This document shows positions 47,415 through 56,052 of a stretch of 64,000 nt of DNA, in pieces. The notes beneath the pieces were generated by a model. The model did not search any database and had not been told where the DNA came from. It saw only the letters and a list, made by a program, of their open reading frames with translations. The first letter of the stretch is position 1, and every line of letters begins with the position of its first letter. Origin of the DNA: Candidatus Latescibacterota bacterium (GTDB lineage: Bacteria > Latescibacterota > UBA2968 > UBA8231); the NCBI GenBank assembly GCA_022819745.1, contig JAJEGS010000035.1, forward strand, positions 62,001 to 126,000, read 5' to 3'. Made by a program: the position numbers and the translations under genes.

Positions 47415-47446
47415 AGTGTGCCTCCCGCGCCGAGGTTCAGGGTGCC

Positions 47447-48457
47447 CTACCCCACTCGATACTTCTCCACAGCCTCCATGTCCAGTTCAACACCTAGCCC
47501 GGGCTCGTCCGGTACGGCGACGAAACCATCGACCGGCGTCAGCGCACCATCGATCAGGTCGTTCTCTCGCGTGAAATGCAGGCTGTCGGAGGGGATAGTC
47601 GCATTGGGAATGGTCGCGTGGACGTGCGTACCATACGCCCCCGACACGCCCAGTCCCAACCCCACGACCTGCAACCAGACCGGCATCCCGGCCGCCGCGG
47701 CCATGCCGGCGCAGAGCTGCGCGCTCTCGAGGCTGCCGCCCAGATTGAAGCAATCAGCCGCCTCGGCGCGGATCGCGCTCAGCACCATCTGCGGATCGCC
47801 TAAATGGGGCGCGAGCCGGATGCGGGTGTGGCGGCGAAAATCGCGGTACTGATGCCAGCCCGGCAAGTATTGGAATGGATCCTCAAACGCCTCGATGTTA
47901 TACGGCTCTAATGACTCGGCCAACCGCAGACTGGTGCTCAAATCGCCGAAAGTGAAATTCGGATCGACGATAATGCCGTAGTCCGGGCCAGCAGCTTTGG
48001 TCATCAGCTTGACGGTCTCGACGATGTTCCAAGGCCGCGCCTTGAGCTTGTGGGTCTTAAACCCTCGCTTGGCCCCTTCCTCAGCCATGGCGGCAAATTC
48101 GCGCGGCTCCAGCGGCGGCGACCACCAGCCCACCGGCACTCGGTCCCAGTGCTTGGATCCCATCAGCTTCCAAGCTGGCACCCCGAGGGCCTTGCCGACG
48201 ATGTCGTACAGGGCCATGATCATCGCCCCACCCTTGTCGCCCAAGTTGACCTGTATGGGATCGACGCCGACCCACTCGGCCTCCAAGCTGGACAACGAGC
48301 CGCCTCGTCCCCCTTCGCCCACTCCGTAGATCCCTTCGTCGGTATGCACTTTGATCAGGCTGATAGGCTGCTCCAAGTAGTGTCCGGGACGACTCTTTTC
48401 AATTGAGGGAATATGCGGCACTGCGGTGACAAACTCTTCGATCTGGGTGATTTTCAC
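47447..48457 (-). CDS. Mandelate racemase/muconate lactonizing-type enzyme (enolase superfamily)
   Basis: 336 residues from GTG 48457, preceded by GGGAGGT six bases away; the frame runs further but only inside the upstream gene. The MR/MLE barrel is recognisable: ALYDIVGKALGVPAWKLMG, THKLKARPWN as the lysine region, IIVDPNFTFGD (metal aspartate), IEAFEDPF (metal glutamate) and LAPHLGDPQ. The third metal-ligand region is different from the standard DE pattern, so I cannot name the reaction. Probably a dehydratase or racemase of sugar acids. Directly after the rhamnonate-dehydratase-like gene. Confidence 0.85.
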   Translation of the reverse strand: MKITQIEEFVTAVPHIPSIEKSRPGHYLEQPISLIKVHTDEGIYGVGEGGRGGSLSSLEAEWVGVDPIQVNLGDKGGAMIMALYDIVGKALGVPAWKLMGSKHWDRVPVGWWSPPLEPREFAAMAEEGAKRGFKTHKLKARPWNIVETVKLMTKAAGPDYGIIVDPNFTFGDLSTSLRLAESLEPYNIEAFEDPFQYLPGWHQYRDFRRHTRIRLAPHLGDPQMVLSAIRAEAADCFNLGGSLESAQLCAGMAAAAGMPVWLQVVGLGLGVSGAYGTHVHATIPNATIPSDSLHFTRENDLIDGALTPVDGFVAVPDEPGLGVELDMEAVEKYRVG

Positions 48458-48459
48458 GA

Positions 48460-49662
48460 TTACACCTCCCTTAGCCAGTCCTCGGGGATGTCGATCCCAA
48501 AGCCGGGGCCCTTGGGCAGACCAAGCAGGCCGTTTTGCGGCACGTTGGTCCCCGGCGGAATTTTGTAGTGTCGCTGCCCCGATTTTGAAGGCGTCCCGAT
48601 ATAGCATTCCGCCAACGGCACCCCAGGCAGAGATCCGACGAAAAACTCGATCAGCGGGGTATTGGGCATCGCCGCTGTCCAGTGCTGGCCATACGGGTCG
48701 TTGCCCCCAGTGTGCAGGCACATCTGGACGCCTTGCGCATCGGCGTAGTGAGCCAGCTTCATCGCCTCGGTAAAGCCCCCGATCCAATAGATATCAGCCT
48801 GGATCAAATCGACGAGCCGCTCTTGAACAGCCCTCATACCGGGATGGCGAGTGGACCAGTGCTCGCCGTCGGCCAGCGTCTGCCAAGGCACGCGCTGGCG
48901 CAGGGCGCGGTGCCCCTCCCAGTCGTGGGGCAGCAGCATTTCCTCCATCCAGCGCATCCGATACGGCTTGAGCGCCTCACAGAGACGCACGGCAAAGTCG
49001 AGATCAAAGGTCATCCAGCAATCGAGCATCAAATCGGCGGACGGGCCGATTAACTCGCGGCACTTGGCCATTAGTTCGACCGTGCCGTCGATTCCGGCTT
49101 GGCCATCAACGGGCCCGTGCGGACGGGCCAGCTTGAACTTTTTGAAACCCAACTCCAAGTACCAATCCACATCGTTGCCGGTAGCATAGACTTCCATCTG
49201 GGTGCGCTGCGGGCCTCCGGCCAGCCGATAGACGGGCTGGTCGAGGGTTTTGCCCCACAAGTCCCATAGCGCCAGATCGACTCCGGCAACCGCCCGCGCC
49301 GTAAGCCCTTCATTGCCAAAGGACAGTGTCCCTCGCCACATGCGATCGTTGCACCGATCAATGGCCCCCACCTCCTGCCCGACGACTAGGGGGGCTAGGC
49401 ACTCGGCGATGATCGGCTGGGTCGCATGGCCTGAATCCGTGCGGCCCAAGCCAAAGGTGCCGTCCTCGGCGATGGCCTTGACCCAAATCGCTCCGCCCGG
49501 CTTGGGCATGATCCGCTCCTCGGGCGCGAATTTATCCATTGGCGTGGCCTGCTTAGGTGCCCAAAGCCACGTCTGCTCGCGCAGCGGTCGAGTCCCCTCC
49601 TCGCTCGGCGGTGGAGGCGACAGTTCAAAGGTTTGGATAGAAGCTATTTTCTTGGCGCACAT
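48460..49662 (-). CDS. Enolase-superfamily dehydratase (L-rhamnonate dehydratase-like)
   Basis: 400 residues. MR/MLE fold with GLTARAVAGVDLALWDLWGK, the KKFKLARPHGPVDG lysine block, and metal ligands in LMLDCWMTFD, WMEEMLLP and LADGEHWS; a histidine near the end sits in VQMCLHTGGNDPYG. That set matches L-rhamnonate dehydratases (RhmD), which remove water from a six-carbon aldonate to give a 2-keto-3-deoxy acid. Other aldonates remain possible. The stop lies within the ribosome-binding region of the next gene. Confidence 0.85.
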   Translation of the reverse strand: MCAKKIASIQTFELSPPPPSEEGTRPLREQTWLWAPKQATPMDKFAPEERIMPKPGGAIWVKAIAEDGTFGLGRTDSGHATQPIIAECLAPLVVGQEVGAIDRCNDRMWRGTLSFGNEGLTARAVAGVDLALWDLWGKTLDQPVYRLAGGPQRTQMEVYATGNDVDWYLELGFKKFKLARPHGPVDGQAGIDGTVELMAKCRELIGPSADLMLDCWMTFDLDFAVRLCEALKPYRMRWMEEMLLPHDWEGHRALRQRVPWQTLADGEHWSTRHPGMRAVQERLVDLIQADIYWIGGFTEAMKLAHYADAQGVQMCLHTGGNDPYGQHWTAAMPNTPLIEFFVGSLPGVPLAECYIGTPSKSGQRHYKIPPGTNVPQNGLLGLPKGPGFGIDIPEDWLREV

Positions 49663-49686
49663 TAGGTTGATCTAACCATTTAATTC

Positions 49687-50715
49687 TTACAGTTCGAGTT
49701 GGCAGCCTCGTTCAGCCGCACCGTACGCCGCCTCGACAAAGCGCATAGCCTGCCAAGCATCGTCGCCATTGGTGATGAAAGTACCCTGCCCATGGCTAGC
49801 AGAGACGAAGTCGGCAATGAAACCCAATCCGGCCGCTCCACCGTACCCGGGGGCCTCGCCGACCGAGAGGTCGAATTGGTGGTACTCGTCCTCGGTCCAA
49901 CCCTCGGCTTGGCTCTGGACGATGAGCCGGTCACCGCGCCCGTCCCAGTCTTGCATCACCCAAGTTGCATCTCCTGCAGTCCCCCTGAAACACAAGTAGA
50001 TATCGCCGTAGCGACGCGGCAGGACATAGCCAGCGTGGAGGCTGCCCAGCGCGCCGTTGTCCATGCGGAACGAAGCGGCAAGCACGTCCTCGACGTCGAT
50101 GCCAGTGCCGCTCAGCGTTGCCTTGTACGCGCTGACTCCCTTGTACTCTAGACCGCTGATATAGCGAATCAGATCGACCGTGTGGATCGCCAGCCAGTGC
50201 AGGATTCCCCCGCCCGCCTGTGCGCGGTCAAAGAGCCAGTGGTCCGGGTTGCGCTGCTGGACGGTGCTGGTGACCATCCGCCCTTCAATGGAGACGATGC
50301 GGCCCAAGACACCAGCGGCGACGAGTTGACGCGCCTTGTCGGCAATCGGATGACAGCGGTTCAAAAAGGCCGTCGCCCACAGAACCTGCTTTGCGGCGGC
50401 GATTTCGTTGAGACGGGCGATGTCAGCAGCCGTGCGAGCGACCGGTTTCTCGGCAATGGTCGGCACGCCGGCCTGTAAAAGCTGCGCGATGCGGTCTGGC
50501 GCTCGGTCGTTGCGCGTGCATACAATAGCTAATCCCAGCTTCTCGTCCGCCAGCAGCGCGTCTAGGTTGCCATACACCTGATCGACATCAGCGCATTCTT
50601 CGGCCGTACAGACGACCAAGCGACCTACCGCCTCGCAGTGTTGCAGCGAGGTCAGCCAACCACGGCTGTGGGGATTGTCCAACCCAACGAGGGCAGCGCA
50701 TACTTTATCCGTCAT
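49687..50715 (-). CDS. Gfo/Idh/MocA-family oxidoreductase
   Basis: 342 residues from ATG 50715, which overlaps the stop of the upstream Gfo/Idh gene by 11 bp. Rossmann start VCAALVGLDNPHSRGWL (a divergent GxGxxG), VPTIAEKPVARTAADIARL with the EKP motif, and RNPDHWLFDRAQAGGGILHWLAIHTVDLIRYISG as the substrate domain with the conserved histidine. Likely an NAD(P)-dependent sugar or inositol-type dehydrogenase. Coupled with its paralogue at 50705-51691. Confidence 0.88.
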   Translation of the reverse strand: MTDKVCAALVGLDNPHSRGWLTSLQHCEAVGRLVVCTAEECADVDQVYGNLDALLADEKLGLAIVCTRNDRAPDRIAQLLQAGVPTIAEKPVARTAADIARLNEIAAAKQVLWATAFLNRCHPIADKARQLVAAGVLGRIVSIEGRMVTSTVQQRNPDHWLFDRAQAGGGILHWLAIHTVDLIRYISGLEYKGVSAYKATLSGTGIDVEDVLAASFRMDNGALGSLHAGYVLPRRYGDIYLCFRGTAGDATWVMQDWDGRGDRLIVQSQAEGWTEDEYHQFDLSVGEAPGYGGAAGLGFIADFVSASHGQGTFITNGDDAWQAMRFVEAAYGAAERGCQLEL

Positions 50716-51691
50716 GGTAATCCACCACCTTTCCTTCCCGCGCCGAGCGATAGATGTTTTCCAACAGCGCCACCGTGCGCCGGCCCTCGCGGCCATCCAC
50801 CCGCAGGGCGGTCCCATTTTCCAAGGCCGAAACCACGTCTTCGACGACATTGGTCAGCGGATTGTCCATGGCCAGTAGCTTCTCCTCCAGTCCATCGCCA
50901 AAGACGCGCATCTCGCCCGACAGCACGGCGTCCAGTAGCACCCCCCCTTCGCTGCCGTGGACCTCGGCGCTAAAGTAGGGGCTTGCGGGGAAGGTCGTCG
51001 TGCCCAAGATCCCTCCCTTGGCTCCGCTTTCGAAATTCAAGATGGCCTGGCCAATATCCTCGGTTTCAATGTCGTGGTTCACAATCGCCGTTTCGCCATA
51101 GACAGTCTTGGGCACGCCCATGAACCACAGCAGGAGATCGATCAGGTGCGACCCCTGGTTGGCCAGCGATCCACCTCCGTCCATCGCCCAAGTGCCGCGC
51201 CAGCCGCCGCCGTGTTCAAAGTACTCCTGCGAGCGAAACCACTTAAAGCGCACTTCGCCGAGTATGGGCTTGCCTAATAGGCCCTGCTTGAGGGCTTCGG
51301 CGACGCGATAGTTATTGTCAACGTAGCGGCTTTGGTAATCAACCCCGAGCAAGAGGCCGTCCGCGTCGGCTGCGGCGATCAGCTTGTCGCAGGCTCTCGT
51401 GCTGACGTCCATCGGCTTAGTGGTGATTACGTGCTTGCCAGCTCTGAGAGCCTCGACGCCGATGGATGCGTGCAGCCCGCTCGGGGTCATCACCAGCACG
51501 ACATCCACATCATCCCGCCCCAAGGCGTCTTCGAGGGCTGTACACCACGAGCAGCCCATTTCCTCGCCTACTTGGCGGGCCAAGTCCTCGTTAAGATCGA
51601 CGACCACGCGCAGTTCCGCCCCTTCGGTCTCGGCCACTTGCCGGGCGCGATTGCGCCCCATGCCCAGTCCTACAACAGCAAATCCGATCAT
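50705..51691 (-). CDS. Gfo/Idh/MocA-family oxidoreductase
   Basis: 328 residues, ATG 51691 with AAGGAG eight bases upstream. GFAVVGLGMGRNRARQVA is the NAD(P) loop, KHVITTKPMDVS is the EKP-type motif with threonine-lysine-proline, and GSLANQGSHLIDLLLWFMG is the substrate-side block. NAD(P)-dependent dehydrogenation of a sugar or derivative is expected. First gene of a five-gene minus run down to 45129. Confidence 0.9.
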   Translation of the reverse strand: MIGFAVVGLGMGRNRARQVAETEGAELRVVVDLNEDLARQVGEEMGCSWCTALEDALGRDDVDVVLVMTPSGLHASIGVEALRAGKHVITTKPMDVSTRACDKLIAAADADGLLLGVDYQSRYVDNNYRVAEALKQGLLGKPILGEVRFKWFRSQEYFEHGGGWRGTWAMDGGGSLANQGSHLIDLLLWFMGVPKTVYGETAIVNHDIETEDIGQAILNFESGAKGGILGTTTFPASPYFSAEVHGSEGGVLLDAVLSGEMRVFGDGLEEKLLAMDNPLTNVVEDVVSALENGTALRVDGREGRRTVALLENIYRSAREGKVVDYHDG

Positions 51692-51917
51692 TTTACTAGC
51701 TCCTTAGCAGATTTTTGAGATACCGCATTATCACAAGGACCATAGAGTACCACCTCCAGCCTCATTCATAGCTTTTCAGAGGACGACCATGATACTCCAC
51801 CATAGATGGACCACCTGGACCACCCATCTCATATCGCAAGCTGATATGACGCCTGCTATACTTCCACTCATACTCTCGGACATGATCGCCTACCTGCAGA
51901 CTTCGCCGCTGTGTGGT

Positions 51918-52808
51918 TTAGGGTGTATCACCGGCCCATAGCCATTTACTGCATTTTATGAGCCTGTCCAGCGTGAAGTCGCCTGCGGCAAACTTCTTGG
52001 CATCTACTTCAAGGGCAAGACGCTTACCCTCCTTCATCTGCTTCTTGAAGTCGTCATTTTTCGGGTTGCTATAGAAAATTTCAAAGATAAGCTCTCTTGG
52101 GTTCTGCGGCGTTCTGGCGGTTAGACGTTTTGCCCCGTCTTTGCCAACCCTTTTCTTTAAGTCAGCAATAGCCCTTTTATCGTAAAAGGCAGGATGGACA
52201 TAAGGCGGAGGTGCCCAATGGTCCCTCCATTCTTCATCTGTCAAGAACAATGGAGGACGAGTCTTTCCCATTGCTTTGAGGGCGTTCACGATCTTATCTC
52301 CCCGTTCATTTGCCTCCTCTGTCTCCTCCTTGAGGGCCATCCACTGGGAGGTCAGTTTCTTGCTCTTGCCCCACGGTTTCAGATACCAGTTCTTAGCCCA
52401 TGCCTGTTCGTCGCCATGCCTATACATAGGCATACCCTCAAGACGTACATCATACCGCCTACCAAGGCCATCATCCTTATATTCGCTCTTAGCACGCTTC
52501 ACCAAAAAGCCGCCTTCAGGGACGATTAGGCCAGGGTGCGGAGGCAATCCCCTAATCATCTCACGTAGCAATACAGACTCGACCCATGCTTGGATGATCT
52601 TATGGGTGTCGCAAGACTTGCTTGGGGGATGAGAAAAGTACCGGCTTGGTAGCTTCCTTCCATTCTTCCCCGTCCCGCCATTGCCACCTTTAAGGGTAAG
52701 CTCCGCGCCACAGCCAAGGCATGTATAGCCAGAGCGGCCTTTAGCAAGCCTCGGGTCATCTGGACGGACAATCTCTCCTTTCCATTTGGCAGGAATTTTT
52801 TCAGTCAT
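51918..52808 (-). CDS. CoiA-like zinc-binding protein, possible nuclease
   Basis: 296 residues, lower GC than its neighbours. The start GYTCLGCGAELTLKGG, SRYFSHPPSKSCDTHKI and AWVESVLL follow the CoiA-type pattern, a C-x2-C pair plus F-x-H and a further cysteine before a helix. Then PEGGFLVKRAKSEY and GRRYDVRLEGMP could hold a PD-(D/E)xK-like nuclease centre. The C-terminal half is lysine-rich and unrecognised. It lies just before vapBC. It may be a competence-like or defence nuclease; this is inference. Confidence 0.5.
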   Translation of the reverse strand: MTEKIPAKWKGEIVRPDDPRLAKGRSGYTCLGCGAELTLKGGNGGTGKNGRKLPSRYFSHPPSKSCDTHKIIQAWVESVLLREMIRGLPPHPGLIVPEGGFLVKRAKSEYKDDGLGRRYDVRLEGMPMYRHGDEQAWAKNWYLKPWGKSKKLTSQWMALKEETEEANERGDKIVNALKAMGKTRPPLFLTDEEWRDHWAPPPYVHPAFYDKRAIADLKKRVGKDGAKRLTARTPQNPRELIFEIFYSNPKNDDFKKQMKEGKRLALEVDAKKFAAGDFTLDRLIKCSKWLWAGDTP

Positions 52809-52842
52809 CTTAGCCCTTTACCTGGCACTATTCGGTCGCGGC

Positions 52843-53238
52843 TTAGACCCAGTTTTCACACTTCAATCCCCGAATCCGGCTGAACTCTCTCATATTATTG
52901 CTCACTAGGATGCACTGCTGACTCAGGGCATGCGCAGCGATTAGCAAGTCCATATTGCCGATGGGCTTGCCCTTTTTTTCTAAGCTAGTGCGGATTTTAC
53001 CGTATTGCCGAGCCGCTTCCACATTCCAAGGCTGCACCTCCAGGTGGGAGACGAAATCAACTAAAATGCGCTGATTCATTTTTTTTGACGAAGACCGCTC
53101 GACTCCGTATTGCAGTTCCGCATACGTGATCGTGGAAATACAGAGATCATTGGGAGGAATTGCGTTGAATTTCTCCAGTAAGTTAGCCGGTCGTTTTTTG
53201 ATGATATAGATGCATATGTCGGTATCCAGCATGTACAC
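52843..53238 (-). CDS. vapC: VapC-type PIN-domain RNase toxin
   Basis: 131 residues. PIN-domain acidic residues: D5 and D7 in MLDTDICIYII, E41 in ITYAELQYGVERS, D97 in IGNMDLLIAAHAL, and the LVSNNMREFSRI block. VapC toxins cleave tRNA or rRNA when freed from the antitoxin. The start, GTG 53238, directly follows the antitoxin stop. Lower GC than the surrounding genes, as expected for an acquired module. Confidence 0.92.
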   Translation of the reverse strand: MYMLDTDICIYIIKKRPANLLEKFNAIPPNDLCISTITYAELQYGVERSSSKKMNQRILVDFVSHLEVQPWNVEAARQYGKIRTSLEKKGKPIGNMDLLIAAHALSQQCILVSNNMREFSRIRGLKCENWV

Positions 53239-53472
53239 CTAAAACAGATCCTCGCGGCTTTGGGGCGGGAGGTCTTCACGAGTCGCCATAAAATCTTCGG
53301 AAGGAAGCGGAGTCTCCTTAAAGAAGGCATCCCAAGACGGCGGACGGGGTGAGAGGATGATATTCTGGCCTTCTTTGCTAATCAATACTTCCGACCCTGC
53401 AAAACGAAATTCTTTAGGCAGCCGCACGGCTTGACTGCGACCGTTCATAAAGAGCTTAGCAATTTTAGGTTG
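53239..53472 (-). CDS. vapB: VapB-type antitoxin (AbrB/MazE fold)
   Basis: 77 residues from GTG 53472, which has AGGAGG eight bases upstream. The swapped-hairpin DNA-binding motif is IAKLFMNGRSQAVRLPKEFRF, typical of VapB, and the C-terminal acidic/proline tail would wrap VapC. A longer frame from 53505 lacks a site. An imperfect palindrome around 53496-53514 (GGTATATA-like arms) upstream may be the autoregulatory operator. Confidence 0.9.
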   Translation of the reverse strand, partial: QPKIAKLFMNGRSQAVRLPKEFRFAGSEVLISKEGQNIILSPRPPSWDAFFKETPLPSEDFMATREDLPPQSREDLF

Positions 53473-53562
53473 CACGATAAAATCCTCCTTATTGGCATAT
53501 ATCAAAGGTATATACTACGAACTGGGAAATCAACCTGAGCAGTTGTGCAAACTTGTCGTCCG

Positions 53563-55167
53563 TCAATCTTCCACCACGTGCAACCGCTGGTTGGCGGCCA
53601 AGTCTTCGAGCACTTGCACCCCCCCGGCCGGCCAGTGAATCTCCAGTCGCTCAATGCGCTTGGCTGCTCCCAATCCAAATACGGGAGCGCGCTGACTAGT
53701 CGAGAGGAAACCCGATCCTGCCTTTACTTCCCTGAGCTGCCGACGTCCACCGGCCCATAGATACAGGCGGGCACCGATGCCGTCGCGGTTGCTCTGCCGA
53801 CCCTCCAGCGAGACCGCGAGATAGTTTCCTCGGGCACCGTCGTTGCGCAGCAGGGCAAATCGGCGACCGTTGTTGACGAGGGCAATGTCCAAGTCGCCAT
53901 CTTGGTCAATGTCCCCAAAGGAGGAGCCGCGCACCACGTAGAAGGCGGCGAAAGCCGGACCGCTCTCAGCCGTCACTTCGCGGAAGACGCCCGCGCCCCC
54001 ATTGCGAAAGAGCTGTGCCTGTTGCGCGTAGGTCACCAATTCGTCGTACTGTTCGATATTGTCGTGGACATGGCCGTTGCCCACGAACAAGTCGGGGAAC
54101 CCGTCGTTGTCCGAGTCGAAGAATCCCGTGCCAAAACCAAGGTAGTTCAGGCTGAGGTCGCCGAGACCGGCTTTAAAGCTGATTTCGGAGTAAAACGAGC
54201 CATCGTTGCGATACAGCCCGTTGTTTTCCAACTGATAGTTGGTGACGAAGAGATCGAGATCGCCGTCTTGGTCTATGTCGCCAGCATCGACGCCCATGCC
54301 CGCTTGGCTCGCCCCGTCTGCGCTCAGCGCGGTCCCGGCCAGCAAGCCAGTCTCGGCAAAGGTGCCGTCGCCTTGGTTGACGTAGTGGAAATTGGGCGTC
54401 AAGTCGTTGGCCACGTACAGGTCTGGGTCGCCGTCCCCATCGAAGTCACCAGCCACTGCGCCCAACCCATTGCCCTTGTACTCGATACCCGCTTGGCGAC
54501 TGACCTCGGAGAAAGTACCGTCGCCCTCGTTGCGATAAAGGATGTCGGGAGTAGAAGCAAAGACTCGTGGATCGCAGTAGAAGCGCAGCCCCATATCCTC
54601 GCGTCCACACCAAGGCTGCTCCCCTAAGACAAAACGGACGTATTGCGCGGCAAAGAGGTCCAAGTCGCCGTCGAGATCGTAATCGAACGCAACGGCGCTA
54701 GTCGTCCATCCCGCGTGGCCGAGACCTGCCTCATCCGTCGCATCGACATAGCCACCCTCTTCGCGTCGGTAGAACTGATCCGGCCCCCACGCCGTCAGAT
54801 AGAGGTCTGGGTCGCCATCCCCATCGTAGTCGGCCGCGGTCACCCCCATGCCATAGGAGGTGCCGAGTGCACCGGCTGCGCCATCTACCCGTGCAAAGGC
54901 GCGCCCGTCATTGCGAAAAAGCTGGTTAAAGGCGGTGCCCCGCCCCCGCTCCATGTCCCCGCTGTTGACCAAGTACAAGTCCCAATCTCCGTCATCATCG
55001 CAGTCGAGAAAGGCACTGCCAGCACCATTGGTCTCGGGCAGTCGCTTTTGCGGCGAAGCCCCGTTGTGGTGGACGAAGTCAATGCCTAACTCGCGGGCTA
55101 CCTCGACGAAGTGGCTCTGCCCATAGCTAGCTGCCGACAGCAGGAGCACGAGGAGCAGGGCACCCAC
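53563..55167 (-). CDS. FG-GAP/VCBS-repeat CRTAC1-type secreted protein with ASPIC/UnbV C-terminus
   Basis: 534 residues. Signal peptide at 1-17 (LLLVLLLSAASYG). Six or so calcium-binding FG-GAP/VCBS repeats with D-x-D-x-D-G-D-x-D loops (DCDDDGDWDLYL, DYDGDGDPDLYL, DFDGDGDPDLYV, DIDQDGDLDLFV, DSDNDGFPDLFV, DIDQDGDLDIAL) form a beta-propeller. The C-terminal about 90 residues are the ASPIC/UnbV domain (GIGARLYLWAGGRRQLREV). Export to the cell surface or medium is likely. It follows the sugar isomerase gene by 2 bp. Confidence 0.92.
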   Translation of the reverse strand: MGALLLVLLLSAASYGQSHFVEVARELGIDFVHHNGASPQKRLPETNGAGSAFLDCDDDGDWDLYLVNSGDMERGRGTAFNQLFRNDGRAFARVDGAAGALGTSYGMGVTAADYDGDGDPDLYLTAWGPDQFYRREEGGYVDATDEAGLGHAGWTTSAVAFDYDLDGDLDLFAAQYVRFVLGEQPWCGREDMGLRFYCDPRVFASTPDILYRNEGDGTFSEVSRQAGIEYKGNGLGAVAGDFDGDGDPDLYVANDLTPNFHYVNQGDGTFAETGLLAGTALSADGASQAGMGVDAGDIDQDGDLDLFVTNYQLENNGLYRNDGSFYSEISFKAGLGDLSLNYLGFGTGFFDSDNDGFPDLFVGNGHVHDNIEQYDELVTYAQQAQLFRNGGAGVFREVTAESGPAFAAFYVVRGSSFGDIDQDGDLDIALVNNGRRFALLRNDGARGNYLAVSLEGRQSNRDGIGARLYLWAGGRRQLREVKAGSGFLSTSQRAPVFGLGAAKRIERLEIHWPAGGVQVLEDLAANQRLHVVED

Positions 55168-55169
55168 TG

Positions 55170-56030
55170 CTATCCTCTGAGCAGCGGCTCAATATGGTCC
55201 TTGGCGCGCAGCAAACCTTCCTGTTGCAACTCGGGCGTCTGCCAGAAGTAGTGATCTTCGAGTTCCACCGAGAGCACGCCGTCGTAACCCGCGTCTTCGA
55301 GCCGGCGTATTACAAAGTTCCAATCCACCTCGCCCTCGCCAGGGATAGTATAGCGCCACCAGCCCTCGCCGCACACGTAAGTCGAACTGTATGCCTCACC
55401 CAAGTTGCCGGACTCGTAGAGCTTTTCCGGCATGATTTCGGTATCCTTGAGATGGACGTGCCGCACGCGGTCGCCAAACTCGTGCAAGAGCCGCTGATAG
55501 TCTATCTGCAGGCGCACGAAGTGGGAGGGATCGTAGCAGATGCCTAACCGTGGCGACGGGCACGCCTCAAAAATCAAGCGCAGGCTCTCGGGCGAGCAGC
55601 CCAGATTGGGGTAGTGGGGCCGTCCACCCGGCCAAGGTTCGATGGCGATATTGACGCCCACCTTCTCGGCGTGGGCCACGACCCGGGGATAGACTTTGGC
55701 AAATATCTCAAAGGTCTCAGTTTTGGACATGCTAGGGTCGTCTGGGCCGAGCACGGTAAAGAGCGTGTGGCCGCCGTGCCGGGCAATCGCGCTCAAGCTC
55801 TTCTTGATCTCGCTCAAACCCTTGCGGCGCTTGGCCGCGTCTCGGGTAAGGACTTGGCCGCCACCGTCCGAGGAGCCGATAGCCAAGCCTAGTCGCTCGC
55901 AGGTGCGGGCGATCTGACGAGTCAAAAGCGGGGTATCGACAGCGCCAAAACCGTTGTCGGCTAACCACGCGGCATAAGCGTCAAAGCCGATCTGATTGGA
56001 AAATGGGGGCATGCGGGTGCCGATTTTCAT
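55170..56030 (-). CDS. Sugar phosphate isomerase/epimerase (xylose-isomerase-like TIM barrel)
   Basis: 286 residues. TIM barrel of the AP-endonuclease 2 family, a paralogue in fold of the gene at 21093. Metal-binding strand ends: VNIAIEPWPGG, GICYDPSHFVRL, VRHVHLKDTEI and LSVELEDHYF. The substrate is probably a keto sugar or sugar lactone. It sits between the MFS transporter and the CRTAC1 gene, so it is likely part of a small catabolic unit. Confidence 0.87.
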   Translation of the reverse strand: MKIGTRMPPFSNQIGFDAYAAWLADNGFGAVDTPLLTRQIARTCERLGLAIGSSDGGGQVLTRDAAKRRKGLSEIKKSLSAIARHGGHTLFTVLGPDDPSMSKTETFEIFAKVYPRVVAHAEKVGVNIAIEPWPGGRPHYPNLGCSPESLRLIFEACPSPRLGICYDPSHFVRLQIDYQRLLHEFGDRVRHVHLKDTEIMPEKLYESGNLGEAYSSTYVCGEGWWRYTIPGEGEVDWNFVIRRLEDAGYDGVLSVELEDHYFWQTPELQQEGLLRAKDHIEPLLRG

Positions 56031-56052
56031 GGTATGTTCCCTTCTATATGGA

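Noticed and set aside
49687..50850. Longer start for the second Gfo/Idh gene (50850) and for the MR/MLE gene (48787)
   Set aside because: The extra stretches lie inside the upstream genes in another frame and have no family similarity. The chosen starts overlap or closely follow the upstream stops.
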